Positions 52,504 to 61,942 are shown, counted from the first letter of the stretch. The stretch: 64,000 nucleotides of DNA from Comamonadaceae bacterium (GCA_947456305.1 CANGPN010000008.1:62001-126000), one strand, 5' to 3'. A program made the numbers and translations. Notes: a model not told the origin generated them from the sequence alone.

Positions 52504-53312
52504 GCATCATTGTTGCGGTGCATAACCAGTTGGCAATGAACCGCCTGTTCTGGCAGCATTTGTCAGTCCACACCCAAGGCGAGTGGGAGTTGATCATTGT
52601 CGACAACGGCAGCAGCGACGGCAGCGGTGAATTCTTTGCGGCCCAAGGGGCGACCGTGCTGCGCAATGACGGCAACTATTCGTATCCGTATTGCCAGAAC
52701 CGGGGCATAGCAGCCGCCAAAGGCGAATGGCTGGCTTTTCTGAACAACGATGTGATTGTGCCGGCCAACTGGAACACACGCTTGCAAGCATCTATGCAAC
52801 ACCACGGCATGGACGTGATGACATCTTGCGGGATTGAACATGTGGAAACCGTGGCGGCCACCAAGCGGCTGCGCCGCCGCTGGCGCTGGATCAAAAACCT
52901 GGTGCTGCTGATCGCTGGCAGAGGCGAGACCTCGCTGGCACTGATGCACCGCCTGATGTACCCGCGCTGGCAGCATTTCACCGAGCAACGCAGCCGCGAC
53001 TTTGGTTTGCAGCGCAAACCCGGTTTTGTCGGCAACACCGTCATGATGACGCGTCGCGCCTTGGATGTGATTGGTGTCTGGGACGAGCGCATACAAGCCG
53101 CAGATTTCGATTTGTACATGCGGGTGCAGCAACGTCACATCATGCACGGCGATATTCAACCGGTACATATAGCGCTGGACGTGTTTGTGCACCACTACAT
53201 CCGCCTGACCGAAGGGGTGAGTTACCCGCCGTTTGTCGATCGCGACCGGTTGATACGTTTGCAAGATAAATGGACCGAGGCCGAGCTGACAGCCTTGGCC
53301 CCGCCAGCCTGA
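52497..53312 (+). CDS. Glycosyltransferase family 2
   Basis: GT-A enzyme of 271 residues: SIIVAVHNQLAMN, IIVDNGSSDGSGEF, LAFLNNDVIVPANW (the metal site is NND rather than DxD), and RALDVIGVWDERIQAADFD. It adds a sugar to a growing glycan from a nucleotide sugar. The TTG start overlaps the ligase stop by seven bases. Acceptor and donor are unknown. Confidence 0.87.
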   Translation: MLSIIVAVHNQLAMNRLFWQHLSVHTQGEWELIIVDNGSSDGSGEFFAAQGATVLRNDGNYSYPYCQNRGIAAAKGEWLAFLNNDVIVPANWNTRLQASMQHHGMDVMTSCGIEHVETVAATKRLRRRWRWIKNLVLLIAGRGETSLALMHRLMYPRWQHFTEQRSRDFGLQRKPGFVGNTVMMTRRALDVIGVWDERIQAADFDLYMRVQQRHIMHGDIQPVHIALDVFVHHYIRLTEGVSYPPFVDRDRLIRLQDKWTEAELTALAPPA

Positions 53313-53372
53313 TCGGTTCTGCACCGATTTACGTTCTCACCCTTTGATGTCCCCATACACCTGCCACCACCC

Positions 53373-54278
53373 ATGAGCACCGCGCGCGCACTCAGCCTGC
53401 AAGGCTTTGCCAGTTTGTTGCTGGTGGCTTTGCTCATGGCCGGTAACCATGTGTCGGCCAGACTGGCGTTCAACAGTGGGCTGGATGTGGCCACGGCGGT
53501 AGTTGTGCGCAGCGCTGCCACCGCATTCGTGGTCGGCCTGCTGGTATGGCGCATGCAAACCCCGTGGCAACTCACCCCCCAACACCGGCGCGGCTTGTTG
53601 CTGGTGGGTTTGCTGATCGGGGTGCAAAGCCAATTGCTTTATGGCGCGGTGTCGAGACTGCCGGTGGCGTTGGCCTTGCTGGCATTCAACACCTACCCGC
53701 TGTGGGCGGCCTTGTGGAACCGCTTGCTTTACAAACATCCGCCCGAACCTCAGGTGCTGCTGGCCATGCCAATCATCTTGTGCGGTCTGGCGCTGGCGCT
53801 GGATGTGGCGGGTGCCGCTTCGGGTTTGGGCATGCGCCAGCAATGGGCGGTGATGGGAACAGGTGTGGCGTTTGCACTTGGCGCGGCGGCGAGTTTTGGT
53901 TTGGTGTTGGTCTGGACGCAGCATGAAACCATAGGACTGGACGGACGGGTGCGTACTTTTTTCAGCCTGTTGCTGGCTGCGACTGTGGCGGGCGCAGTGA
54001 TAGTCTGGCAAGGCGGGCCGCATTGGCCGCAGACTGACATCGGCTGGTGGGGATTGGCAGGTTTGAGCTGCTTGTACGGCAGCGGTTTCACGTTGATGTT
54101 CACCGTGTTGCCCAAACTCGGCGTGGCGGCCAACAGTGCCATCATGAACATGGAGCCGGTGTTCGCGCTGGCCTTGGGTTGGGCGGTGCTGGACCAGCAG
54201 ATTGCACCGGTGCAAATCGTCGGGGCTTTGCTGGTCGTGTCGGTGGTGATTTTTCTGGGTTTGAGAAAGCGGTCATGA
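53373..54278 (+). CDS. EamA family transporter
   Basis: Ten-helix drug/metabolite exporter of 301 residues with two EamA repeats (MAGNHVSARLAFNSGLDVA and NSAIMNMEPVFALALGWAVLDQQ). It overlaps the next gene in ATGA, so it could help move a metabolite or lipid intermediate for LPS, but no substrate is shown. It is distinct in sequence from the EamA gene near tsaB. Confidence 0.87.
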   Translation: MSTARALSLQGFASLLLVALLMAGNHVSARLAFNSGLDVATAVVVRSAATAFVVGLLVWRMQTPWQLTPQHRRGLLLVGLLIGVQSQLLYGAVSRLPVALALLAFNTYPLWAALWNRLLYKHPPEPQVLLAMPIILCGLALALDVAGAASGLGMRQQWAVMGTGVAFALGAAASFGLVLVWTQHETIGLDGRVRTFFSLLLAATVAGAVIVWQGGPHWPQTDIGWWGLAGLSCLYGSGFTLMFTVLPKLGVAANSAIMNMEPVFALALGWAVLDQQIAPVQIVGALLVVSVVIFLGLRKRS

Positions 54279-55282
54279 ATACATTGGGTTTGAGCACGAA
54301 AGACAGATGGCTGGTGGGCTGGCGCATGTGCGTGTCTACAGTTTTGAATTGGTATGCCCGCTGGCCGCTGAAATGGCAACTGCGTAACCTGTGGGTCTGG
54401 TTGCTGGTGCGCTACACACCGCCGCAGCGCAGCGCAGGCTCGCGCCGCTTAGCGGCATTGAGCGAAGCCGCACAACAACGCCTGCCTCTGTATTGCAAGC
54501 TGCAAGGGCCGCTGACGCTGCCGCCGGGTGCTGTGTTGGCGCGCGATGTGAGCATCATGCGCCACAGCTATTACGTCGGCGATATGTTGCGCGGGCTGTA
54601 CCCGGCGTTTCTGGACAAGCGGTTTTTCCGTTTGTTCGGCGATGTCAACTGGGTACCCGATGTGCCCAGCCTAGTGAAAAGCCGCCCCATTGGTGACGAC
54701 AACCACAACGGGGTGCTGTTGCCCATGGACATGCGTCGCCATTTGCGTTTTCCACGCGACCCGTATGACTTCCGCATGAAGCGCGCGGGCATGGTCTGGC
54801 GCGGTGCCAGTTACCAACCCAATCGCCAGCTGTTTTTAAACGAAACCGCCAAGATGCCTTTTTGCGATGCAGGCAACCCGGCACTGGCGCATGACGACCC
54901 GCATTACAAACCCCGGCTCAGCATCTTCGAGCAGTTGGAATACAAATACATTTTGTCCATCGAAGGCAATGATGTGGCGACCAACCTGAAATGGATTCTG
55001 AATTCGCAATCGCTGTGCATCATGCCCAAGCCGCGATTTGAGACCTGGTTTTTAGAAAGCCGTTTGCAAGCCGGAGTGCACTATGCCGAGCTGGCCGACG
55101 ACTTCAGCAATTTGCAGCAGCTGTTCGACCATTACGAACAGCACCCCGAAGAAGCTTTGGCCATCATCCGCCAGGCAAACGCTTACACCAGCCAATTCAA
55201 AAACATGCGGGCCGAACGCTTGCTGAGTGCGCATGTGTGTCAGGCGTATTTCGCGGCCACCGGCCAACTCCCCCCGGCTTGA
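54275..55282 (+). CDS. Glycosyltransferase family 90 (CAP10-like) LPS protein
   Basis: Protein of 335 residues. The C-terminal half carries LEYKYILSIEGNDVATNLKW, SQSLCIMPKPRFETWFLE and DDFSNLQQLFDHY, the CAP10 pattern of GT90 transferases (nucleotide-sugar contact by the EGND/S motif). Bacterial members such as LpsA modify LPS. The N-terminal part is basic with one or two amphipathic or membrane-associated stretches. Start ATG 54275 overlaps the EamA stop. No signal peptide; cytoplasmic. Confidence 0.82.
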   Translation: MNTLGLSTKDRWLVGWRMCVSTVLNWYARWPLKWQLRNLWVWLLVRYTPPQRSAGSRRLAALSEAAQQRLPLYCKLQGPLTLPPGAVLARDVSIMRHSYYVGDMLRGLYPAFLDKRFFRLFGDVNWVPDVPSLVKSRPIGDDNHNGVLLPMDMRRHLRFPRDPYDFRMKRAGMVWRGASYQPNRQLFLNETAKMPFCDAGNPALAHDDPHYKPRLSIFEQLEYKYILSIEGNDVATNLKWILNSQSLCIMPKPRFETWFLESRLQAGVHYAELADDFSNLQQLFDHYEQHPEEALAIIRQANAYTSQFKNMRAERLLSAHVCQAYFAATGQLPPA

Positions 55283-55427
55283 GCCTCAGCCACGGCGATG
55301 ACTCTGCGGAGGAACACCGGCTTGCGCTTTAAGATACCTGCTATTGCGCTCGTGCACGCTGACCAAGCCGTGCAGGAGGTGTGTTGTATAGGCCAGCGCT
55401 GTTTGCCGGTCAACTTTTAGCTTCACC

Positions 55428-56009
55428 ATGACCGACCCGAATTTTTTGAACAACTTGCATGAACACCTGAGCCTGTTTCAGCAACTGAACTCGCTGGATC
55501 AGCATGTGGACCAAGCCATCAATGCCTGTGTGCACAGCCTGCGCGCTGGCGGCAAGCTGATGTTTTGCGGCAATGGCGGCTCTGCCGCCGACAGCCAACA
55601 TTTGGCAGCGGAGTTCACCGGACGCTTCATCAAAGACCGCCCGCCGGTGGCTGCGATTGCTTTGTCCACCGACACGTCGGCTTTGACTTGCATTGCCAAC
55701 GACTATTCGTTTGAAGCGATTTTTGCCAGACAAGTGCAAGCCATTGGTAAACCCGGCGATTGTTTGATCGCCATTTCCACCTCGGGCAATTCGGGCAATG
55801 TGCTGGCCGCTGTGGCCGCCGCCAAAGCTTTGGGCATCACTTGCATAGGCTTGCTCGGGCGCGACGGCGGCAAGCTCAAGCCCCAGTGCGATATCTCCAT
55901 CGTGGTGCCCAGCCAAGTGACAGCGCGGATACAAGAAGCGCATATTCTGATCGGCCACAGCTTGTGCGGCGCGGTCGAACAACAACTGGGGCTGGTGACT
56001 GCCGACTGA
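55428..56009 (+). CDS. gmhA: Phosphoheptose isomerase
   Basis: SIS-domain enzyme of 193 residues that turns sedoheptulose 7-phosphate into D-glycero-D-manno-heptose 7-phosphate, the first step to LPS core heptose. Motifs: FCGNGGSAADSQHLAAEF and ISTSGNSGNV. It is 12 bp before hldE in the same operon. Confidence 0.92.
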   Translation: MTDPNFLNNLHEHLSLFQQLNSLDQHVDQAINACVHSLRAGGKLMFCGNGGSAADSQHLAAEFTGRFIKDRPPVAAIALSTDTSALTCIANDYSFEAIFARQVQAIGKPGDCLIAISTSGNSGNVLAAVAAAKALGITCIGLLGRDGGKLKPQCDISIVVPSQVTARIQEAHILIGHSLCGAVEQQLGLVTAD

Positions 56010-56021
56010 GAACACAGACCC

Positions 56022-57455
56022 ATGAATAACCCGCCATCCCACCCCACCCCGGATTTTTCCCGCGCCCGTTTACTCATCGTCGGCGATGTGATGCTAGACA
56101 GCTATTGGCACGGCCCCACCGGGCGCATCTCACCCGAAGCACCGGTGCCGGTGGTGCATGTGAACAAAGAAGAAGTGCGACTGGGCGGCGCGGCCAATGT
56201 GGCTGCCAACACCGCTGCGCTGGGCGTGCAAACCACCTTGATGGGTCTGGTCGGTGACGACGCATCTGCGGCACACATGCAGCAACTGCTGGCCGAGCGA
56301 CACATCAGCGCGCATTTGCAAAAAGTGTCGGGCAGCAAAACCATCACCAAGCTGCGCATCATTTCGCGCCAGCAGCAACTCATTCGGCTGGACTTCGAAG
56401 ACCAGTTCCCCCAATGGCAAGCCGATGCTTTTTTGCAAAGCTTTAAAGAGCAACTGGCGCATGTAGACGCGGTCATTCTGTCCGACTACGCCAAAGGTGC
56501 GTTGCGCCGCGCCGCCGACATGGTGGCGCTGGCCCGCGCAGCGGGTAAGCCGGTGATCATCGACACCAAGGGCACGGATTTCGAGCGCTACCGGGGCGCG
56601 ACGGTGATCACACCGAACATGGGTGAGTTCGAGGCCGTGGTCGGGCGTTGCGCCAACGATGCCGAGATTGAAACCAAAGGCCAGCAGTTGCGCGCCTTGC
56701 TGGATTTGCAAGCGGTGCTGGTCACCCGAAGCGAAAAAGGCATGAGTCTGATGGAGCGCGACCAAGCGGCGGTGCATATTTCCACCCGCGCACAAGAGGT
56801 GTTCGATGTGACCGGTGCGGGCGACACCGTGGTGGCCACGCTGGGCGCGGCACTGGCCGCCGGGCTGCCGCTGACACAAGCCATGAACCTGTCCAACGTG
56901 GCAGCAGGTTTGGTGGTGGCCAAACTCGGCACCGCCACCGTCAGCTTTCAAGAGTTGAGCCAGGCATTGCAACCCGGCAGCGGCGAGCACGCGGTCTACA
57001 ACGAAGATGCCATGTTCGAGCGCATACAACAAGCACGCGCCGCAGGCAAACGCGTCATCATGACCAACGGCTGTTTTGACATCCTGCACCCGGGGCACAT
57101 CGATTATTTGGAAAAAGCCCGGGCCTTGGGCGATATGTTGTTTGTCGCGGTCAACGACGACGACTCGGTGCGACGGCTCAAAGGCGATGGCCGTCCGGTC
57201 AACCCGCTGGCCACCCGCATGCGCATGTTGTCAGCGCTGGCCTGTGTCAACGGTGTGGTCGCGTTTGCTGAAGACACGCCCGAGCGTTTGTACTGCCGAC
57301 TGCTGCCGCATGTGCTGGTCAAAGGCGGCGATTATTCAACCGACCAAGTGGCGGGCGGCGCATGCGTGACCGCCGCCGGTGGCGAAGTGGTGATACTGGA
57401 TTTTCTGGCCGGGCATTCCACCACCAGCCTGATACAAAAAATTCAGCAAACCTGA
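56022..57455 (+). CDS. hldE: Bifunctional heptose 7-phosphate kinase/heptose 1-phosphate adenylyltransferase
   Basis: Fusion of 477 residues. The N-terminal ribokinase-like half (1-315) has LGGAANVAANTAALG, LRIISRQQQLIRLDFE and the catalytic VTGAGDTVVATLGAALAAG; the C-terminal nucleotidyltransferase half (340-477) has MTNGCFDILHPGHIDYL and VNDDDSVRRLKGDGRPVN. Makes ADP-heptose with gmhA upstream; the product is epimerised by hldD downstream. The fused form is usual in gamma- and many betaproteobacteria. Confidence 0.95.
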   Translation: MNNPPSHPTPDFSRARLLIVGDVMLDSYWHGPTGRISPEAPVPVVHVNKEEVRLGGAANVAANTAALGVQTTLMGLVGDDASAAHMQQLLAERHISAHLQKVSGSKTITKLRIISRQQQLIRLDFEDQFPQWQADAFLQSFKEQLAHVDAVILSDYAKGALRRAADMVALARAAGKPVIIDTKGTDFERYRGATVITPNMGEFEAVVGRCANDAEIETKGQQLRALLDLQAVLVTRSEKGMSLMERDQAAVHISTRAQEVFDVTGAGDTVVATLGAALAAGLPLTQAMNLSNVAAGLVVAKLGTATVSFQELSQALQPGSGEHAVYNEDAMFERIQQARAAGKRVIMTNGCFDILHPGHIDYLEKARALGDMLFVAVNDDDSVRRLKGDGRPVNPLATRMRMLSALACVNGVVAFAEDTPERLYCRLLPHVLVKGGDYSTDQVAGGACVTAAGGEVVILDFLAGHSTTSLIQKIQQT

Positions 57456-57464
57456 ACCTGCTGA

Positions 57465-58484
57465 ATGGCTAAACCTTTGCACCTGCTCATCAGCCGCACC
57501 GATGCCATTGGCGATCTCTGCCTGACTTTGCCATCTATCGGTTGGTTGAAATCCTTGCAACCCGAATGGCGCATCACCTTGTTGGTGAAAGCCTATGCCG
57601 CGCCTGTGGCCCAGGCTTGCCATTGGGTGGACCAGGTAGCGGTCTTGCCCGAAGAGATGAACGCTACGCAGCTCAGCGGCTGGTTGCGTGGTTTGCAAGC
57701 CGATCACATCGTGCACGTGTTTCCCAACCGCCGCATTGCAACCGCTGCGGCACAAGCCGGTATCAAACAACGCAGCGGCGTCTGGGGACGCGTTTACCAC
57801 TGGTTCAACTGCAACAACCGGGTCTGGATGAGCCGTGCGCGCAGCAACCACCACGAGGCCTACCTCAACCTGTTGCTGCTGTCCAAGTTGTTGCATCTGC
57901 CTACACCGTCTGATGCCGAGTTGCGACAACATGTGGTCGATTGGTCAGGCATGCGTCCTGGCAGAAGTACAGTGAAGAACAACCACATCGTGTTGCATCC
58001 GTTTTCACGCGGCAACGGGCGCGAATGGCCGGTTGAATATTTCGCCGCGCTGGCGCAGTTGATGATCGATGACGGCTGGCAACCGGTGATAGGCGGCACC
58101 GCCCAAGATGCCCAAGCGTTTGCCGCGCACCAAGCCTTGTTTCCTGCCGGATGTTTGAATGTGATGGGCGAGGACTCGCTGGCGCAATACATACAGCGCA
58201 TCGCAGATGCGGCGGGTTTGGTTGCCTCGGGCACCGGGCCTTTACACATCGCATCCCTGCTGGGTCAGAATGGCGTCGGGCTGTTTCCTCCCAAACACGG
58301 TGTGAGCCAAACACGTTGGGGCGCCATCGGTCCGGCCAACACCAATTTGCAATTGCCCGGGCCGTGTGACACCGTGTGCAGCAACCACGAATGCGCCTGC
58401 ATGCGGGCCATCAGCCCGGCGCAAGTCTGGCTGGCTTTGCAACAGCATCTGACAGCTACGCTGACGACGGATGCAACTCAGTGA
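57465..58484 (+). CDS. Glycosyltransferase family 9 (heptosyltransferase-like)
   Basis: Protein of 339 residues of the WaaC/WaaF family. The N-terminal half begins LLISRTDAIGDLCLTLPSIG; the C-terminal half has LHPFSRGNGREWPVEYFAAL, ADAAGLVASGTGPLHIASLLG and GLFPPKH (donor site). It transfers heptose from ADP-heptose, in line with its place after hldE. Which core heptose it adds is unclear. Its last 14 bases overlap the start of the small gene at 58471. Confidence 0.88.
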   Translation: MAKPLHLLISRTDAIGDLCLTLPSIGWLKSLQPEWRITLLVKAYAAPVAQACHWVDQVAVLPEEMNATQLSGWLRGLQADHIVHVFPNRRIATAAAQAGIKQRSGVWGRVYHWFNCNNRVWMSRARSNHHEAYLNLLLLSKLLHLPTPSDAELRQHVVDWSGMRPGRSTVKNNHIVLHPFSRGNGREWPVEYFAALAQLMIDDGWQPVIGGTAQDAQAFAAHQALFPAGCLNVMGEDSLAQYIQRIADAAGLVASGTGPLHIASLLGQNGVGLFPPKHGVSQTRWGAIGPANTNLQLPGPCDTVCSNHECACMRAISPAQVWLALQQHLTATLTTDATQ

Positions 58485-58629
58485 GCCACGGTTTTATTTG
58501 CGAAGACAATCGGCATTGGTCAAAGAGGTGTGCAAGATCACCGCACAGGTTGTGCGCGGCATGCCTGTCGGCACACACCTGACCACCGACCAAACTCACG
58601 ACTTACCAACGGAATGGCTTCATCCATGA
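58471..58629 (+). CDS. Small protein (52 aa) translationally linked between GT9 and hldD
   Basis: ATG 58471 lies 14 bases inside the GT9 gene, and the TGA at 58627-58629 shares the ATGA of the hldD start. The product has mixed character: basic N-terminus (SEPRFYLRRQSALVKEVCK) and a tail TDQTHDLPTEWLHP, no membrane helix. Overlaps at both ends leave no gap in the operon, which argues for a true gene. I do not know a family for certain. Too short for usual ORF cut-offs. Confidence 0.62.
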   Translation: MQLSEPRFYLRRQSALVKEVCKITAQVVRGMPVGTHLTTDQTHDLPTEWLHP

Positions 58630-59588
58630 TCATCGTCACCGGCGGCGCCGGCCTCATCGGCAGCAACCTGATCGAACAACTCAACCAGCAAGGTCATACC
58701 GACATTCTGGTGGTCGACCATTTGAAAAACGGTCAGAAGATGCACAACCTGGCCGACTTACATATCCGCGACTACCTGGACCGGGACGATTTCATGGCGC
58801 GGGTGCAAGCCGGGCAAGACTTGGGACATGTGCACACCGTGTTCCATCTGGGCGCGTGTTCTGCCACCACCGAATGGGACGGCCAGTTCATGATGCGCAA
58901 CAACTTTGAATACAGCAAAACCTTGTTGCACTGGTGTCAAGCCATCAACGCGCAATTCATTTACGCGTCATCTGCATCTGTGTATGGCTTGGGCAAACAC
59001 GGCTTTGTCGAGCAGCGCGCCGCCGAGTTGCCGATCAACATGTACGCGTTCTCCAAATTCCAATTCGACCAATACGTGCGCAGCTTGCAAGGGCGGTTGC
59101 GTCACCAAGTGGTGGGCTTGCGCTATTTCAATGTCTACGGCCCGCGCGAAGCGCACAAGGGCAGCATGTCATCCACGCCGTTTCACTTCAACCGCCAGGT
59201 GTTGAGCGACGGCATCTGCCGCTTGTTTGAAGGCACAGACGGATACGCCGACGGCGAACAGCAACGCGATTTTGTGTATGTCGGCGATTGCGCCAAAGTC
59301 AACCTTTGGTTCATGCAGCACGGACAACACAGCGGCATCTTCAACCTGGGCACCGGCCACGCCCAATCGTTCAACGACATGGCCCGCGCCGTGCTGGCTT
59401 GGCATAAACAACACCGCCAAGTGGATGCGCGCATGGAATACATCCCGTTCCCGGCGCATTTGCAAGGCGCTTACCAAAGCTATACGCAAGCGGACATATC
59501 AGCCTTGCGCCGTGCCGGTTACAGCGACACGTTTTTGAATGTCAGCCAAGGGGTGAATGCGTATTTAGATTGGCTGAATCGCAGCTGA
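58626..59588 (+). CDS. hldD: ADP-L-glycero-D-manno-heptose 6-epimerase
   Basis: Converts ADP-D-glycero- to ADP-L-glycero-manno-heptose. NADP-fold start IVTGGAGLIGSNL, FHLGACSATTEWDG, active site YASSASVYG with YAFSKFQFDQYV, and FNVYGPREAHKGSMSS. 320 residues. ATG 58626 is selected because the upstream small gene ends in ATGA here; ATG 58614 is possible but has no space for a ribosome site. Confidence 0.95.
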   Translation: MIIVTGGAGLIGSNLIEQLNQQGHTDILVVDHLKNGQKMHNLADLHIRDYLDRDDFMARVQAGQDLGHVHTVFHLGACSATTEWDGQFMMRNNFEYSKTLLHWCQAINAQFIYASSASVYGLGKHGFVEQRAAELPINMYAFSKFQFDQYVRSLQGRLRHQVVGLRYFNVYGPREAHKGSMSSTPFHFNRQVLSDGICRLFEGTDGYADGEQQRDFVYVGDCAKVNLWFMQHGQHSGIFNLGTGHAQSFNDMARAVLAWHKQHRQVDARMEYIPFPAHLQGAYQSYTQADISALRRAGYSDTFLNVSQGVNAYLDWLNRS

Positions 59589-59643
59589 ATCAGCCTGTGT
59601 TGTCGTGACTCTGCGTTAAGCCAGCAAGAGCTTGTGCCGTATT

Positions 59644-59709
59644 GCGACTTTTTTAAAGTACTTTGTGAATTAGTCGCGACTTTTTTACAAAGTGATGAAC
59701 AAAAGTCGC
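59644..59709. repeat. Repeated GCGACTTTT motifs in the gap between hldD and waaF
   Basis: GCGACTTTTTT occurs at 59644 and again at 59676, and the inverse AAAAGTCGC at 59701-59709. The first two copies continue with similar bases (AAAG, TGAA). AGTCGCGACT (59672-59681) is a perfect 10-bp palindrome. Nothing else lies in this 130-bp convergent gap. Confidence 0.55.
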
Positions 59710-59718
59710 TATTTCACG

Positions 59719-60726
59719 TCACAGCGACTGCAACAACTGCGCCACCCGCTCCGGCCGGATGTCGTTCAAACAACGGGTATGACCGAACTGGCAGGTGCGT
59801 GCATAACAAGGCGCGCAATCCAGCGGCGGAGAATATTGCGGGTCGTCGGCCAGCCAAATCACCTGCGCTTTGTCGCTCAAAGGCGGCGTATGGCACGGGC
59901 TGCTGGAGCCGAACACCGCCACTTGCGGCACGCCCAAAGCGGCAGCCACATGCATCAGCCCGGAATCATTGCTGACCACGTCGCGCGCGGCTGAAATCAC
60001 ATCAAAGGCTTGCGACAAACCGGTTTTCCCGGCCAGGTTCAGCACATGCGGGCTGTCGGCCAAACCGCATATGGATTGGCACAAATCCGCTTCCTTGGCC
60101 GAGGCCAGCAACACCACACGCCCGGGCAACATGCCGCACAAAGCCGCGACATGCTGGGCAGGCCACATCTTGGCCGGGCCGTATTCGGCACCGGGCGCGA
60201 TCACGGTGTAGTCACCTGCTTGCAGGCCAAAGGTCTGCAAGCTGTGCCGTACGCTGTCTGTGGGACGCTGTAACACCGGTCGCATGGCGTGGTCGGCTGT
60301 CAGTGGTTCGCCGCTCAAAGCCAAATAAAAATCAACCATAGGCGGACGCGCGTCGCGCGGTGGATTCGGCAGGCGCTGCGTCAACAGCACATAACGCGAT
60401 TCGCCGTGGTAACCGATGCGCTGTGGGATATTGGCCAGCCAAGGAATCAAGGCGCTTTTCAAAGAATTGGGGCCGACATAAGCGCGCTCAAACTGGCCGC
60501 GCCACTGACGCGCCAAGGCTTTGCGTTCAGCCCATTGCAGGCTGCCGTGTTTGAACGGCAACGCCACCACGGCTTCAACCGATGGCATATGTTGGTAAAC
60601 CGGCGCCACCCAAGGCAAGGCGGCCACCGTGATGCGCTCGCCGCGCGCGTGTAATTGGCGCAGCAGCGGCTCGGTCATGACCGCGTCGCCAATCCACTGC
60701 GGGGCGATGAACAGGCTGCGGGTCAT
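59719..60726 (-). CDS. waaF: Lipopolysaccharide heptosyltransferase II
   Basis: GT9 enzyme of 335 residues. Begins LFIAPQWIGDAVMTEPLLRQ, has VGPNSLKSALIPWLA and YHGESRYVLL, then VIAPGAEYGPAKMWPAQH and VSNDSGLMHVAAALGVPQVAVFGSSSP, the WaaF pattern. Adds the second heptose to the LPS core. Convergent with hldD, it lies 21 bp after a zinc-finger gene in its own direction. Confidence 0.92.
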   Translation of the reverse strand: MTRSLFIAPQWIGDAVMTEPLLRQLHARGERITVAALPWVAPVYQHMPSVEAVVALPFKHGSLQWAERKALARQWRGQFERAYVGPNSLKSALIPWLANIPQRIGYHGESRYVLLTQRLPNPPRDARPPMVDFYLALSGEPLTADHAMRPVLQRPTDSVRHSLQTFGLQAGDYTVIAPGAEYGPAKMWPAQHVAALCGMLPGRVVLLASAKEADLCQSICGLADSPHVLNLAGKTGLSQAFDVISAARDVVSNDSGLMHVAAALGVPQVAVFGSSSPCHTPPLSDKAQVIWLADDPQYSPPLDCAPCYARTCQFGHTRCLNDIRPERVAQLLQSL

Positions 60727-60747
60727 TGACAGGCAAGAAAGCGGGTT

Positions 60748-60957
60748 TTAATGCGCGTGCACATGTTCACCGTCTTTCAAACGGTAAACGGTAGAGCAAT
60801 AAGGGCACTTGGCTTCGCCGGTGCGGGCCACGTCTAAAAACACCTTGGGGTGGGTGTTCCAGGTTTTCATGTCAGCCAGCGGACTGGGGCAAAACACGCC
60901 GCCGTGGCTGTTCAGGTCGGCGGCTTTGAGTTCTATGGGTTGGGTTTTGGCGTTCAC
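60748..60957 (-). CDS. Zinc-finger CHCC domain protein (69 aa)
   Basis: Small protein with the zf-CHCC fold (like the C-terminus of mitochondrial NDUFS6): the zinc ligands are in FCPSPL, THPKVFLD, and CPYCSTVYRL. GEHVHAH at the end. It lies four bases after ilvE and is regularly found beside ilvE and waaF in Burkholderiales. Its role is unknown. Confidence 0.87.
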   Translation of the reverse strand: MNAKTQPIELKAADLNSHGGVFCPSPLADMKTWNTHPKVFLDVARTGEAKCPYCSTVYRLKDGEHVHAH

Positions 60958-60961
60958 GTGA

Positions 60962-61900
60962 TCAAACGGCGGTCAGCCAGTGGGCGTATTTAGGGTTGCG
61001 GCCATTGACGATGTCAAAGAACGCGCTCTGGATTTTTTCAGTGATCGGGCCACGGCTGCCGATGCCGATTTCAATCCGGTCGAGTTCACGGATAGGCGTG
61101 ACCTCGGCGGCGGTACCGGTGAAGAAAGCCTCGTCGGCGATGTACACCTCGTCGCGGGTGATGCGCTTTTGCACAATTTCCAGACCCAAATCTTTGGCGA
61201 TATGGAACACCGTGTTGCGGGTGATGCCGTTCAAAGCACCGGCGGACAAATCGGGCGTGTAAATCACGCCGCCTTTGATGATGAATAAGTTTTCGCCCGC
61301 ACCTTCAGACACAAAACCCGAAGCATCAAGCAACAGCGCCTCGTCGTAACCGTCGTCCAGCGCTTCCATGTTGGCCAAAATGGAGTTGGTGTAGTTGCTG
61401 ACCGCTTTGGCCTGCGTCATGGTGATGTTCACATGGTGGCGGGTGTAGCTGCTGGTTTTGACGCGGATGCCGCGCTTCATACCGTCTTCACCGAGGTAAG
61501 CGCCCCAGGTCCAAGCGGCGACCATCAAATGGATGCGGTTGCCTTTGGGGCTGACACCGAGTTTTTGTGAACCAATCCAGGTGAGCGGGCGCACATAGCC
61601 GCTTTTCAAGTTGTTGGCACGCACCACGGTGCGTTGCACTTCGTTCACCTCGTCTTGGGTGAACGGGATTTTCATGCGCAGAATTTTCGCGCTGTTAAAG
61701 AGGCGCTCGGTGTGTTCTTGCAAACGGAAGATGGCAGTGCCGTTGACAGTCTCATAAGCGCGCACACCTTCGAACGCGCCGCAGCCGTAATGCAAAGTGT
61801 GTGACAGCACATGGATTTTCGCGTCGCGCCATTCGACCAGCTCGCCATCCATCCAGATCTTGCCGTCTCGGTCGTGCATGGGGGGTGGCAGGGCGCTCAT
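60962..61900 (-). CDS. ilvE: Branched-chain amino acid aminotransferase
   Basis: Fold-IV PLP enzyme of 312 residues making Leu, Ile and Val. Landmarks: the beginning HDRDGKIWMDGELVEWRDAK, LHYGCGAFEGVRAY, the PLP lysine in ITMTQAKAVSNYTNS, and the C-terminal FFTGTAAEVTPIRELD. Start ATG 61900, with GGAAAT ahead. It leads the ilvE-zf-CHCC-waaF group on the minus strand. Confidence 0.95.
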   Translation of the reverse strand: MSALPPPMHDRDGKIWMDGELVEWRDAKIHVLSHTLHYGCGAFEGVRAYETVNGTAIFRLQEHTERLFNSAKILRMKIPFTQDEVNEVQRTVVRANNLKSGYVRPLTWIGSQKLGVSPKGNRIHLMVAAWTWGAYLGEDGMKRGIRVKTSSYTRHHVNITMTQAKAVSNYTNSILANMEALDDGYDEALLLDASGFVSEGAGENLFIIKGGVIYTPDLSAGALNGITRNTVFHIAKDLGLEIVQKRITRDEVYIADEAFFTGTAAEVTPIRELDRIEIGIGSRGPITEKIQSAFFDIVNGRNPKYAHWLTAV

Positions 61901-61942
61901 GGAAATCCTTTCGGGGGCATCTACAGTTAAAAGGGTACGATT

